Assembly (NCBI RefSeq): GCF_000247695.1
Contig: NW_004624854.1
Span: 758,641-822,640 of the forward strand
Origin: Heterocephalus glaber
Taxonomy: Eukaryota; Chordata; Mammalia; Rodentia; Bathyergidae
Reading direction: 5' to 3'
DNA length: 64,000 nt
The position numbers and the translations under genes were made by a program. The notes beneath the pieces were generated by a model. It did no database searches. It saw only the letters and a list, made by a program, of their open reading frames with translations, and was not told the origin of the DNA. Below are positions 30,151-40,460 of the stretch, in pieces. Every line of letters begins with the position of its first letter. Within the stretch, counting starts at the first letter, position 1.

Positions 30151-31165
30151 AGCTTGCTGAGAGCTCAGAGGCAGAGGGAAGACTCGAGGAGCATGATCCC
30201 TACGTTCTGAGTGGAGCAGCTGCTTAGGAGGTGTGGCCATCCCAGCGAGGTCTCCCGTGGTCTGGACTGAGGAGAAGAATTCCCAGGGAGGTTCCCGGCT
30301 GAGTAGAGCTGGTTCCTCTGAGTTTGATTCCCTCTGATATCCAGAGCTTCTGGGCCCTATCACCTGTCTACTTCCTGTGGCCCTGAGGGAAAACAAGGGA
30401 GAGGGCATTTAGATGTGGCCTTGCTTATCAGGAGTCATCTTTTACTCTGTTGCCGCTGTATGGCTTATTGAGGCTGGATCTCTGGACTCTGGCTTAGTCA
30501 TTCCAGCATGATATATACAGATTATTAGATAGTGACATTATTTTGCTGTTGAGACACTGAGAATACATTTACTGCTTGGAAAGATAACAACAGTACTCTT
30601 GCTGAAAAATAGGAACCTTAGAACTACATAAAATTAAGGAGATTTTGAAGCCTTTCTACCCTTTCAAACACATTGCCTCTGTCACCTGAAGCAATCATAA
30701 CATTTCTTTCTGGATTATAATAAATATCCAAGATAAAAAGCTACCCAGATTTTTTATTGAACTATAAAAATGGAAGTTTTTTGTTATGTTCCCTTCCCCA
30801 ACTTTAATGCCCACCAAATGTGTCATTTTGTAAGTTCTTCATGTCTAGGTCTAGTAGTAGGTATTTAAATTAAGTACATAGGTATCTGGTGCTGAAGATT
30901 TGGTTTCTAATGAATGAAAAGCGCCAGGGATGGAGAGATGGCTGCTTCTAGGACTAGGGCAGACAATAAAAGGACACAGCCTGAAACACATGGTAGCACC
31001 TGGCAGAAAGTAGAGGCTCTCAGGAAGCCTGCAGTGATGGAGGCTGTTGGAAGTCACCACAGCCACCCAGAAGCACTCCCAGTGGCTAAGCCAGTATCAT
31101 CTGAGCAGCAAAACAAATGAAGTGGCGTTGGATTTTAACCCAAAGCGTGAAGTACATCTCCATGC

Positions 31166-31213
31166 TAATTAAATGCATGAATGAATGAATAAATAAATAA
31201 ATAAATAAATAGA
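31166..31213. repeat. (AATG)n/(AAAT)n tetranucleotide repeat
   Basis: It reads gcatgaatgaatgaataaat followed by further aaat units ending at agatgg. Confidence 0.9.
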
Positions 31214-31639
31214 TGGAAAAGAATTTTTAAATCTCCTGTGCAGAATAGTTCCCAAAAAACTCAGTCTAACTTTCTACTTCTTAAGTGTGGGTTGTGCATA
31301 GTGACTTTCCTCTAAATAGTACAGCATGGAAAAGGGAGGAGAGAGGGAAGTTTACAGTAGAGAAAGCTGGAAAGTGCTGCCTCAGTCAGGTGATCAGGGT
31401 CAGCTCAGTAGTCCCAAGTCTTGTTGATAGAACATACCCTTCACCTTACGGATGAAAACACCACTTAACCTCCTGGTGTCCTCCTCAAACCCCATCACCT
31501 TAGTCCAGCCATGAAGGAAACATCAGGTAAGTCCCAGCTGGGCAGTGTGGGAGATACCTCACCAGTACTCTTTAAACCTGTAAAGGTCATCAAAACCAGA
31601 GGCGTCTGGGAAATTGACAGTCGAGAAGAGACATGATAA

Positions 31640-32425
31640 TTAAATGTAATATCCTGGGAGGGACTGTGGAACAAAAAAGCGGTATTAGGTGAAAGCTAAG
31701 GAAATCTGGAGAAGTATTAGTACTTTCACTAGTACTAATGGATCAGAATTGGTTCATTAATTATGTTACTACTTTTTCCCACTGTGCAGTATGCCAATCA
31801 TTGAAGGGCCAAGTTTTACAAAAGTTTAGTCATGAGAGGACTAAACACGAGGAAGCTGGAGCCCAGAGTCTCAAATCCACCTCCATGAAAATAGCGTTTA
31901 GGGGTATTTGAGGGGTCCAGAACAAGGTGGTCTGAAGTAAGGGCAAAGGAAATCGCAGCCAGGGAGAGGCCAAGTTAACAGTCTGTCTGCAAGTGTGTAG
32001 TCCACCTGCATGGTTCTTCACAGGCCCATGCTCAGAAAATGGCAGCTTTAGCGCCATCTGAGGGTGGGGTTTTGGGTCTCTGAGGTCACTTAGGTCAACC
32101 ATAGGACACTTGCACAGGTCCCAGGGAAGGGTCAGTTTGAGATAGACAAAAGTGCCCTCCAGATTCCTAAAAAGCAACTTGAGTGACTGTACCTACCTAC
32201 CTCAGAGGTGTTACCTACAGCAAAGCTAATGGGAGTGTACCGCTCAGCTCCCTGTCTCTGAAAGTGAAGCTAGAGGCTTTATCCCAGGGTTTCAGTTATA
32301 ACAAAAGATCTAACTTGAGATATTAATAAATGGGAAGCTGAGTCTAGGGTATACAAGAACTCTCTATACAATCTTTGCAGCTTTTCTGTAAATTGAAATT
32401 ATCCTAAAATATAGTTTATTAAAAG
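31640..32425 (+). mobile_element. L1M-type LINE 3' end, interrupted
   Basis: The left part (31640-31790: ttaaatgtaatatcctggga, then agctaaggaaatctggagaa) and the right part (32335-32425: agggtatacaagaactctct, gcagcttttctgtaaattga, aattatcctaaaatat) match successive parts of an old L1 3' end. About 540 bp of foreign sequence (about 31790-32330) separates them. I cannot name the insert. It has a 115-codon open frame on the minus strand with no recognisable domain. Confidence 0.5.
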
Positions 32426-33013
32426 AAAATAGATGTTCAAATGGGGAGATTTAGGGAGTGTTTCCCCAGGGACGTTTCTTATTCCCCAGGGACTGCCCAA
32501 GAATAACTTTTGGTTGTGTCATTGCTTGAGGTGAGAGTAATGAGGCCATAGAGCAAATTCTGTGGAAAGTACAAATCATGGGGATATTGATGTGAAAAAT
32601 ATTATCTCGTGTCAATTTAACATTATCTGTGAGGGATTAATACTTTGTAGTTTGTATTGCTACCCTCTCAGTGACAGATTTTCTATCGTCACACTTCCTT
32701 TACCATAAATTAGCTAAAGCATAAGGAAAGGGGGATTTACTTTGATGAATGATGCATTTATTTGCCCTCCAAAACAGTATGAGTTTGCAGATTCAGAGAG
32801 ACTTCAACTCTGCTTAAGGTATTTCTTTGCATAGATCTGAATTATGATACATAGACTGTTCCTGAAATAAAAAGAGTATTGGGAAATTTTAGTCAGAAAT
32901 TTACAGGATGGCTACAAATTGATATTGGAGATGCCTATCTTCAGTTACAAAAATATAAAACTTATCTGGAAAAAAAAACTTATCTGGGAGTCTTTGAATG
33001 CAAATGTATAGTC

Positions 33014-33451
33014 TTAGTTGAAAGCTATTATTTCTAAAGTCATATTTTGTGTTATGCTTGGCATTATACAGAGTAGATGGTTTTTACATGCTATCTTGTG
33101 ATCAGTGGTTAATTTGGTTAGAGCTGGGAGTTTTGGTCTAGTCGTTAAGTCATTAAAATTTCCACCCAAGTTAATTTGGTTTTCTTGCTGGGGCAGGGGG
33201 CAGTCGATAATGTGGCTGGAAACCAAGTCATGGAGATTGAATGTTTTGAGAAACTGCACAAAAGGCTGGCCTTTTCTAGTGGGCTTCAGTCTGTTTGGAA
33301 GTTGCTTCTCTAGGGAAGGGAGCAATAAAATAGGTGCTATGTATTCTCCTGTGTTATTATTTTTGTTAGTTAAGAGTCCTAGCAATGAAAGCTTGTGCGA
33401 TGTCCAGTTAGCTAGGTAGGCATCCAGGGCCATTAACTTCCATAGACTCAA
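33014..33451. other. Unrecognised stretch open on both strands
   Basis: A 145-codon minus-strand frame and a 104-codon plus-strand frame overlap here. No motif, domain or known family is visible, and there are no exon-like boundaries. It may be an eroded retroelement or chance. I do not call a gene. Confidence 0.2.
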
Positions 33452-35744
33452 AACGATAAAGAAATAATGGCCTGGCTAAAGGGAGGATGTTTACGCTGGT
33501 TCCACCTCTTTTCTCCCTGGCCCCCTGTAAAAGGTACCTTCATTGAAGGAAGAAAGAGCTCATTCTGCCAGAGGTCCCATCAGTGTGACATCAGTCCTCT
33601 GTCTTTTGAGAGCCATGGTTAGAATATGGAGGAGAGGTGTGCAGACAGCGAGAGGGCTAAGGACTTCCCCAGCATCTTCCCACCAGCTCCTGCTGCAGCT
33701 CTCTCCTGAGAAGGGCCGATGAAAGCAAAAGGGGAAGCAGGGTGGGTGAGACCTGGACCAGTTCACTGCTTCCTGGCTGCTGACAGACCCCGCTGTCCTT
33801 GGACGTGACTGTGGACAGCCTCTCTAGAAGTTGCTGGGGTCCTGAACTTGACCATTGACTTCTCAGAAATCTGCAAAGCTCCAAGTTAAGTTTAAGATGG
33901 ATGGTGCTTGTTTTCTAACACAAAGAGACCTTCAGAGGCTGACCTAATAACCTGTGCTTTGCAAAAAAAAGAGGGCTTCTGTTTCTAGGCTTGGGGCTGT
34001 AAACGCCAAGTGCCACTTAGTTTACTCACCACCCAGGCCTCCCTGTGGCTCGGGAGAATGCCTCGCTGCTATAAATACATCGGGGAACCCGAAGGTGTGG
34101 AGGGCAGGGGTGTGGGCCTGAGCCAGCTGCAGGAAATGGTTTCTTCCTGCAGCTGCCGTCCTCCCCACTGTAGGGTCTGCTTCCATTGGGTCCTTTGTTT
34201 TCAGCCATTCTTAGTTGAAAATAAGGAACGAGAGATAGAGTCAAAGTTCACTGTCTTAACAGATATCCTTTGCTGCTAACAACACAGGGAGGGGCGGGGT
34301 GCCAGCCTAGCAACATGCTGGTGTTTGCCGTGCTTTGTCCACACTTGGAGTCTGGAGCGGCCGGCACCCTTCAGATGTCTGCGCGTCCTCGGAGCTGCCC
34401 TCCATGCAGCTGTCCTGCGGCTACACCCGCTGTCCAGAGTTTCTGCATTTCCTTGCCAAGCCTTTAGCTGTGGAACCAACTGAACTGGCAGAACAGGAAT
34501 GAAACAAACAATCCCTGTGATATGAGTCATATTAACTACTTATGTGGAAGAGGTTGCTAAGACATCACAGGAACCACATGCATGGAGTGCCCTGCTGCAG
34601 CATGTTTTATTAAATTTGCTAGACTCATGATACAGACATTGGAATCGGGATTATGATGCATACTCACTCTCCCATAGGTGGTCCTGGATTTCAGATCATA
34701 ATCAAACAAGTCTAAAGATGGTCTCAGCTTTAGAATGACTCCTTCCATGCAGCTGGAGTTAAAAACAGCAGATACAAACCTGACCAGTTTAAGATCCATT
34801 TCCTCCTGGTGGAGCCATTGGCTTTGTTCTCCCTAGGGGGAGGGGTACTTTTCGGTTTAACTCCTCAGGAAAAATTTGTCTTCTCATCAGCCCTGTCCAT
34901 CCATTATCATAGAAAAAGAACCAGGCTGAGGTCTTTGTTGTTTTGACAAAGTGTACCGCGTTAGAAGACGTTGCCCAGCGATCTTCCCAAACGTGGTTCT
35001 CCTGTGCGGTTTCTGACAGTTTTCACGTTGAGTTGTGGCCTGGGGTGGGCATGGCTGTTCCTGTCACTGAGCTGCTGCCGGCCGCACAGCAGACTCATAG
35101 TTTGTTCTCCCTGCTAGATGCTGAGCAGCCACGTGCACAGGCTGGGTTCCTCCAGAGGTAATCAGGGAGCCCGGCTCCTGGACTGGGCCTGGGAAGAGCG
35201 AGGCTGTCTGTGCGGCCACGGTCCCAGGCGCGGGAGGCAGGCACGGAAGAGGGTCGCCGTGATGCGCTCTGCTCAGTGCAGTGAGATTTGAACCCTCAAA
35301 GCTCAAACTCAGAGAAAGCCTGGCTTTTCCAACCCAAAGCCCAGTCAAACCTGTTTAACTCACATGGTTCTCTTGAGGAAACAGCTGCTCTTTCAGTGGT
35401 CGGGGCCCCTGCAGTGTGGTGGCCCTTGGTGTGCCTGCAAGCCCAGCCCGACAGAGATGCGGCAAACCCATGGGCACTGAGGGCCCCGGCCGGGTAGCTG
35501 TGGCCACTGCATATTTCCTGGAGGGCTCTTCACTAAGGGAGAGGTTTATAGTGAGCTGAATTGTTTAATAAAGTAGCAGTTCCCCTACTTTTTCTTTTAA
35601 TCTATTAGTATGTGTTTGCAGTCCACACTGAATATGGGCATTGTGCGACCCTCTTCCTGTCGCTCCATCCAGCATCTTTCCATGTTTCCGCCTCTGTCAC
35701 CTCGCATTCTCTGAGGCACCTTTGGCCTCTGCCATGCTGTCAGG

Positions 35745-35857
35745 AAAACAGGCAGTGACGGCCCATGACGGGACAGCTGTGCCCAGTAAAACCCTGTTGA
35801 CCAACCAGGGGGCGGGGCATGTTGGCCCACAGGCCGCAGTCTGCCAACTTGCCGAAT
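35745..35857 (+). mobile_element. Possible ancient DNA transposon remnant
   Basis: The succession gacagctgtgcccagtaaaa, ccctgttgacc, cagggggcggggcatgttgg and cccacaggccgcagtctgcc resembles the end of a common mammalian hAT-type repeat (gtgttccaataaaactttat ... ggcccgcgggccgtagtttg). The match is from memory. Confidence 0.35.
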
Positions 35858-37134
35858 AAACAGTATAGTTTTAGTCCTGAAAAACATTTAAAATTTACTG
35901 AGGGACCGGCTGGGAGAAGCCACCGACAATAAACTCGGGGTCCGACTCAGTCGGCTCCCTGAGAGGTGTCGTCCAGCCTCGGGCTTCGTGTAACACAACG
36001 GCCCCGCCGGGCTGACTGCTGAAAGCCTCTGGCTCAGCCACCCTGGCTCTGCGGAGACTGTAAGGCTGGTAGGGGGTGGCCGCAGCCCAGCGCTGGTCTT
36101 TGCTGGTCCCGTTAGTGAAGAGCAGCTGTGAGGAGTCCTGCAGGATAGCAGCAGAGGGCGAAGGTCTGCGACTTTAGCTCAGGACAGGTTCCTTATGAGT
36201 CCCGTAGAGCACGGTGTGCAGGACTCGGAGCTCTTCCCTGAGCTCCGTGCGGAGGTCACGTGCCCGGGTCCGGGTCGCCCTTAGGTCCCCCAGGGGCCCA
36301 GGTTCCTGCCCTGCCCTGACAGAGCTGGATGGCAGCAGAGGAGCTCAGGCTGGGGTCAGGGACACGGCCAAAGTTCCTCTAGAAGCTGACTGTCCGAAAA
36401 CTGTCCTGTCTTGAAGATCCAGAGTAGTGCCCCACACATAACTGCACTGCGGTGTTGCTGGAAGAAGGACTCTGAGTATGCGAGGCTTGCTCAGGCGGAA
36501 GAAGTGTTCTGCTGGCCTCGGTTGCCTCAGCTCCGACCGGGCCCGGCGGGAGGAGCCGAGGGGCGCTGCACAGGTGGTCTGTACCCCCTGCGGCCCAGGG
36601 CAGCCTCAGGATGGTTAGCTGTGTCCAGTCAGGGCCCAGGGCAGGTCCCCTGCGTCCCCGCAGACTGCGTGGCCCCAGAGCGCTGTGAGTGCTTTCTGAC
36701 GTGTACCTTTCCTGGCAGTGCAGCATGAGCCCTGACGTCGCTGGTGGTGTGCACGACTTCACCCACCGCGAGGATGGGATTTTAACATGTATGCATTTCC
36801 GTCGTGTGTATTAGAAGAAACCGAGCACATTAAAACTCCGTAAATATTGTGTAAGACATGGTTACACTGAAAAAACAAGTCTGGAGTTGACTTGATGAAA
36901 GATACTAAGTACATAACAGCATGTGTGTTCAGACGCGGCAGACTGGAGAGGTGGTTTCGTGCATAGTGGACCTCTGGATGGTGTAAATTCAATTCTATTC
37001 TCAAGCAGATAAAGGCCATTTTTGTTTTGCTTTCTGGTCCCAGCTCTGTTCTGCCTATAATAGGATCCCTTTCAATGTCACAGAATCACCGCAAAAGATC
37101 AGGTGATTTCTTTTTTCATTTAAAAATGCATTAA

Positions 37135-37484
37135 CAGCGCAAGTGGGCTGGCGCACCTCCACTGCGCAGGCGCACGCCAGTGTGGCGGGGGCGGGGCCTG
37201 GCCTCGTTCCCTGGGCCTGGCGGACTGTCGGCCTCCGTGGCCGGTGGGTGCCTCCCGGCTGGTGACTGGCTGGCGGGGAGCGTGTGCAACCGCGTGGGGC
37301 GTGGGGCTTGGGGCGTGGGGCCGGCCCAGCTGGCGGTGCTCTGCGTCCTGGCTCCCCGCTCGCGCTGCCTTTGGTGCATCTGTTTCGGGGCGTCCTTCCC
37401 GGGCCCAGTAATCTGTCACTGTGTCTGACTTGGGGGCACCCTCATCCTCTGTCCCCAGAGTCTGTAGTCTTGGGCGCGGGCACG
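37135..37484 (+). promoter_or_regulatory. CpG-rich 5' end of the SFXN2 retrocopy
   Basis: This GC-rich block begins immediately after the left target duplication and ends at the ATG. It carries an NRF-1-like palindromic motif, tgcgcaggcgca (37163-37174), and a GC box, ggggcggggcc (37187-37198). Both are typical of promoters of nuclear genes for mitochondrial proteins. Because it lies inside the duplications it was probably copied from the parental transcript, not recruited. A possible unspliced 5' UTR intron (ccg|gtgggt at 37244 to gtccccag at 37458) is discussed under findings. Promoter activity is untested inference. Confidence 0.5.
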
Positions 37485-38886
37485 ATGGGGGGTCACCTGT
37501 CTGGCTTTAACATCGATGACCCCCGCTGGAACCAGCGCTCGTTCCTGGGGCAAGTGAAGTATTTCTTGAGCATCACAGACCCCCGGAGCGTCTTGCAGCC
37601 AGAGTGGGAGCTGGACTAGGCCAAGGCGAGGGTGGAGCAGAGCAGGATGGGTGTCGTGCCCCCGGGCACCCAAGGGGAGCAACTTCTGTATGCTAAGAAG
37701 CTGTGTGATTCGGCCTTCCACCCCGACACTGGGGAGAAGATGAACGTGATCGAGCTGATGTCCTTGCAGGTCCCCGGCGGCATGATCATCACAGGTTTCA
37801 TGCTCCACTTCTATAGGACCGTGCCAGCGGTGATCTTCTGGCAGTGGGTGAACCAGTCCTTCAATGCCTTGGTCAACTACACTAACAGGAATGCGGCGTC
37901 CCCCACATCGGTCAGAGAGCTCCTCCCTTGGTGTGCTGCTGGGTGCCCTTCACTGCCGTGGCTGCTGCGAACTGTGTCAATATCCCAGTGATGCGACAGC
38001 ACGAACTCATCCAGGGCATCTCTGTGAAGGACAAGAACCAGAGTGAGGTTGGCCATTCCCAGAGAGCTGCGGCCCTAGGCATCACCCAAGTGGTTATTTC
38101 CCAGATTGCCATGGCGGCTCCTGGCATGATCTTGCTGCCGGTCATCATGGAAAGGCTGGAGAAACTGGACTTCATGAAGAAAGCCAAGGTGCTGCATGCG
38201 CCATCTCAGGCCGCGCTGTCTGGATGCGTCCTCTTCGTGGTGCCAGTGGCATGTGCGCTCTTCCCACAGACATGTGAGCTCTTCCCACAGACATGTGAGT
38301 TGCCAGTCTCCTGTCTGGAACAAGAGCTCCGGGACACTGTCAAGGCCAAGGTTGGAGAATGCTTGTCCTACGTCTACGTCAACAAGGGTCTCTGAATGCC
38401 GACGCCGGCGAGGACCGGGCTGCCCACACCCTGCTCTACTGTGTGCCCGGGCCCACATTCCTCCTTGCAGCACGGCTGAGCCAGGCGGGGCAGGTACCAC
38501 TCACTTCCACCAAGCACCTCCTTTCCTGGATTCCAGGGGATCATGGGAAAAGGGACGGAGACCACAGTCTTCTCTCTGCCCCGCCTTCGCCTTGGCGGGA
38601 AGCAGCTGCTGGTCCCTGTGGGCGGGCGGAGGGGGAGACAGTCAGCCAAGCGACAGTCAAGTTACTTGGAAGATGTAGGACACCTTTAGGGTTCTGGCCC
38701 AGCCAGGACTGGGGTAAGACCCAGGAAGAGAGGAGCCTTCGTCCTCCCTTCTCCCCGTCCCAGCAGCGGGACCTTTACCCTGGCAGGCCAGCCTGACTCA
38801 CGAGGGAGGAGGGGAGTGCAGGCTCATGTTCCTGTCCTCTCCCCATCAGTGCTTCCAGCCCCATCCACTGACACTGACTGTTCATC

Positions 38887-39131
38887 CAGCTCTCTGGGAG
38901 GCTGAAGCAGGAGGATCACAAATTTGAGCCCAGCCTGGGCAATTCACTGAGACCCTGTCTCAAAAAAGGGCTGGGGGGGGGGCCAGGGATTTAGCTCGTT
39001 GGTTCCGGCCCCTGCCTTGCAAGCGTAAGGTCCTGAGTTTGATCCCCAGTACCAAAAAAAAAAAAAAAAAAATAGGGCTGGGGTTGTACCTCGGTGTAGT
39101 GGCCCTGGGTTCAATCCCCAGCACTGGGGAA
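38887..39131 (+). mobile_element. B1-dID SINE interrupted by a younger ID SINE
   Basis: The B1 half runs from ctctgggaggctgaagcagg to ctgtctcaaaaaagggctgg. The ID-like half resumes at 39074 (agggctggggttgtacctcg ... tcaatccccagcactgggg). Between them an ID copy (38978-39073, ccagggatttagctcgttgg ... ccccagtacc, poly-A) is flanked by agggctgggg at 38967-38976 and 39074-39083. The composite sits in the 3' UTR-like part of the SFXN2 retrocopy. Confidence 0.85.
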
Positions 39132-39580
39132 GAAAGTCATGACTGGGTCCATTTGGGGGATCTTCTCTGTGATGATGGAAGCCTCCTCCTCATTCCCTCG
39201 CTGTGAGTGAGAAGGGTGGATGTAGGCACTGACTTCAAGGTCATGGGTGTAATCTGGCTGCCGCCCCTCCCCAGCCCCTTAGCCAGACACCGAAGAACCC
39301 CTGGGGTTTGCTGGCTGGGAGAGGGAAGGCCGCCTAGGACACCTCCAGAAGGAAACTAGGGGGCCAAGGAGCCTTAGGGAGTGGCTTCCTCATGGAGGGT
39401 AGAACGCTCTGGAGCCCGGTCAGTGTGTGACTTGTGGAGGATACTGCTGCTCAGAGGTATCACCAGGCTGGCAGAGTGCTTGAAAGAGCTCAGAGATCTG
39501 CAGCCTGAGTAAGGAAGCCTGGATGGAGCACAGAACCTTGGTTGAGGCCTGTTAGGATGTCACAACTCCTCGAATTAGAG

Positions 39581-39697
39581 GCCGGGCATGGTGGCGCATG
39601 CCTGTAGTTCCCAAACTGGGGATTCTGGGGCAGGAGAATCACCATGAGTTTGAGGCCAGCCTGAACTGCACAGCAAGACCCTGTCTCAAAAAAATTT
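39581..39697 (+). mobile_element. B1 SINE
   Basis: It reads gccgggcatggtggcgcatg, cctgtagttcccaaactggg, gagtttgaggccagcctgaa and gcaagaccctgtctcaaaaa. It is a 7SL-derived monomer and its A tail served as the integration site for the ID element that follows. Confidence 0.88.
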
Positions 39698-39705
39698 CTC
39701 TAAGG

Positions 39706-39783
39706 GCCGGGGATTTAGCTTGGTTTCACCACCTGCTGTGCAAGTGCAAGGACCTGAGTTTGATCCCCAGTACCAAAAAAAAA
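39706..39783 (+). mobile_element. ID SINE inserted next to the B1 tail
   Basis: It reads gccggggatttagcttggtt ... gtttgatccccagtacc and then a poly-A tail. A perfect 15-bp duplication, aaaatttctctaagg, lies at 39691-39705 and 39784-39798. Confidence 0.9.
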
Positions 39784-39951
39784 AAAATTTCTCTAAGGGG
39801 TAAAGAGTCTCCCTGTCTGTGGGGTGCTCCAAATGTGTTCCAGAGAGGGAGCCATGTCCTAGGGCTGGAGTTGGCCAGCCAGGGCACAGGAGGCCAAATT
39901 TGGAAGCTAAGAATAGCTTCACATCTCTAAAGGGTTACAGAAGAAAAGCCC

Positions 39952-40190
39952 CATGTGATGGTGTATAACCCGTGAGTCGAGTACCCTGGCAGGCTGAAGC
40001 AGGAGGACCAAGAGTTTGAGCCTAGCTTGGGCAGCTTAGCCACTTAGGGAGACCCTCTTCGAGGCTGGGAATGTAGTTTAGTATGCTCAAATTTTCCAGG
40101 TGGACTCCACAGTGCCTCAGAATCCTCCTGCCTGAGTTTCCCAGGGACCATACACAGGCGTTACCACCACACCTGGTTTGTGGGGCGGCT
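39952..40190. mobile_element. Two degraded B1 copies in opposite orientation
   Basis: A plus-strand copy (39952-40075: atggtgtataacccgtgagt, caggctgaagcaggaggacc, cttgggcagcttagccactt) is followed at once by a minus-strand copy (40085-40190: tgcctcagaatcctcctgcc, gagtttcccagggaccatac, ccaccacacctggtt). Confidence 0.6.
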
Positions 40191-40224
40191 GCTATAGGGG
40201 AAAAGGTCCTGATGCCGAACACCT

Positions 40225-40426
40225 AGTCCTTCAATATTACCCAAACGACTATACTTGTAATCTATTGGTTGATTATAGTTTTTACCCACGTTGTACCCAC
40301 CCCTCGTGACTTAGCTCTACAAAACTTCCTTTGAGAAGTGGGCTCCTCAACCCACTTGGGACCCCTCCTGTCTCTCAGGAACTGTTCTTATTCCCCATTT
40401 CTATTCCCCAGTAAATTTCTTACTCT
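40225..40426 (+). mobile_element. LTR-like segment providing the poly-A end of the retrocopy
   Basis: The string tctacaaaacttcctttgag followed by aagtgggctcctcaaccc, acttgggacccctcctgtct and ctattccccagtaaatttct resembles the R region of a gammaretrovirus-like LTR (TATA-like box, then polyadenylation signal). An AGTAAA-type signal stands about 15 bases before the A-rich tail. No coding retroviral sequence is present. The family is unknown to me. Confidence 0.4.
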
Positions 40427-40460
40427 TAAAAAAATAAAATAAAATAAATAAAAATAAAAA
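40427..40460 (+). repeat. A-rich tail of the SFXN2 retrocopy
   Basis: The tract aaaaaaataaaataaaataa extends to 40460, where it merges with the right target duplication. It is consistent with a mutated poly-A tail from L1-mediated retrotransposition. Confidence 0.75.

Larger units (their letters stand above)
37135..40455 (+). pseudogene. SFXN2P: SFXN2 (sideroflexin-2) processed retropseudogene, full insertion
   Basis: An intronless copy of the mitochondrial carrier SFXN2 lies in the sense direction of HECW1. The coding-like part is 37485-38395: ATG at 37485, [70 protein letters not shown]-type ANCVNIP, PGMILLPVIMERLEKL and the YVNKGL C-terminus ending TGA at 38393-38395. Defects: TAG at 37617-37619, where the family has a tryptophan; loss of about 30 codons with a frameshift near 37918-37940; and a 21-bp tandem duplication at 38257-38298 (LFPQTCE twice). 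The whole insertion is bracketed by aaaaatgcattaa (37122-37134) and aaaaatgcactaa (40456-40468), with a TT/AAAA-type L1 target and an A-rich tail at 40427-40460. It is not translatable as full-length protein. Confidence 0.9.

Noticed and set aside
37120..37419. Minus-strand frames in the CpG-rich block before SFXN2
   Set aside because: They arise from GC-rich 5' UTR-like sequence. The sense-strand SFXN2 copy explains the region.
37928..38395. Possible functional short SFXN-like protein from the intact C-terminal half
   Set aside because: It would lack the N-terminal part and begins at a TTG after the frameshift deletion. Pseudogene decay is the simpler reading.
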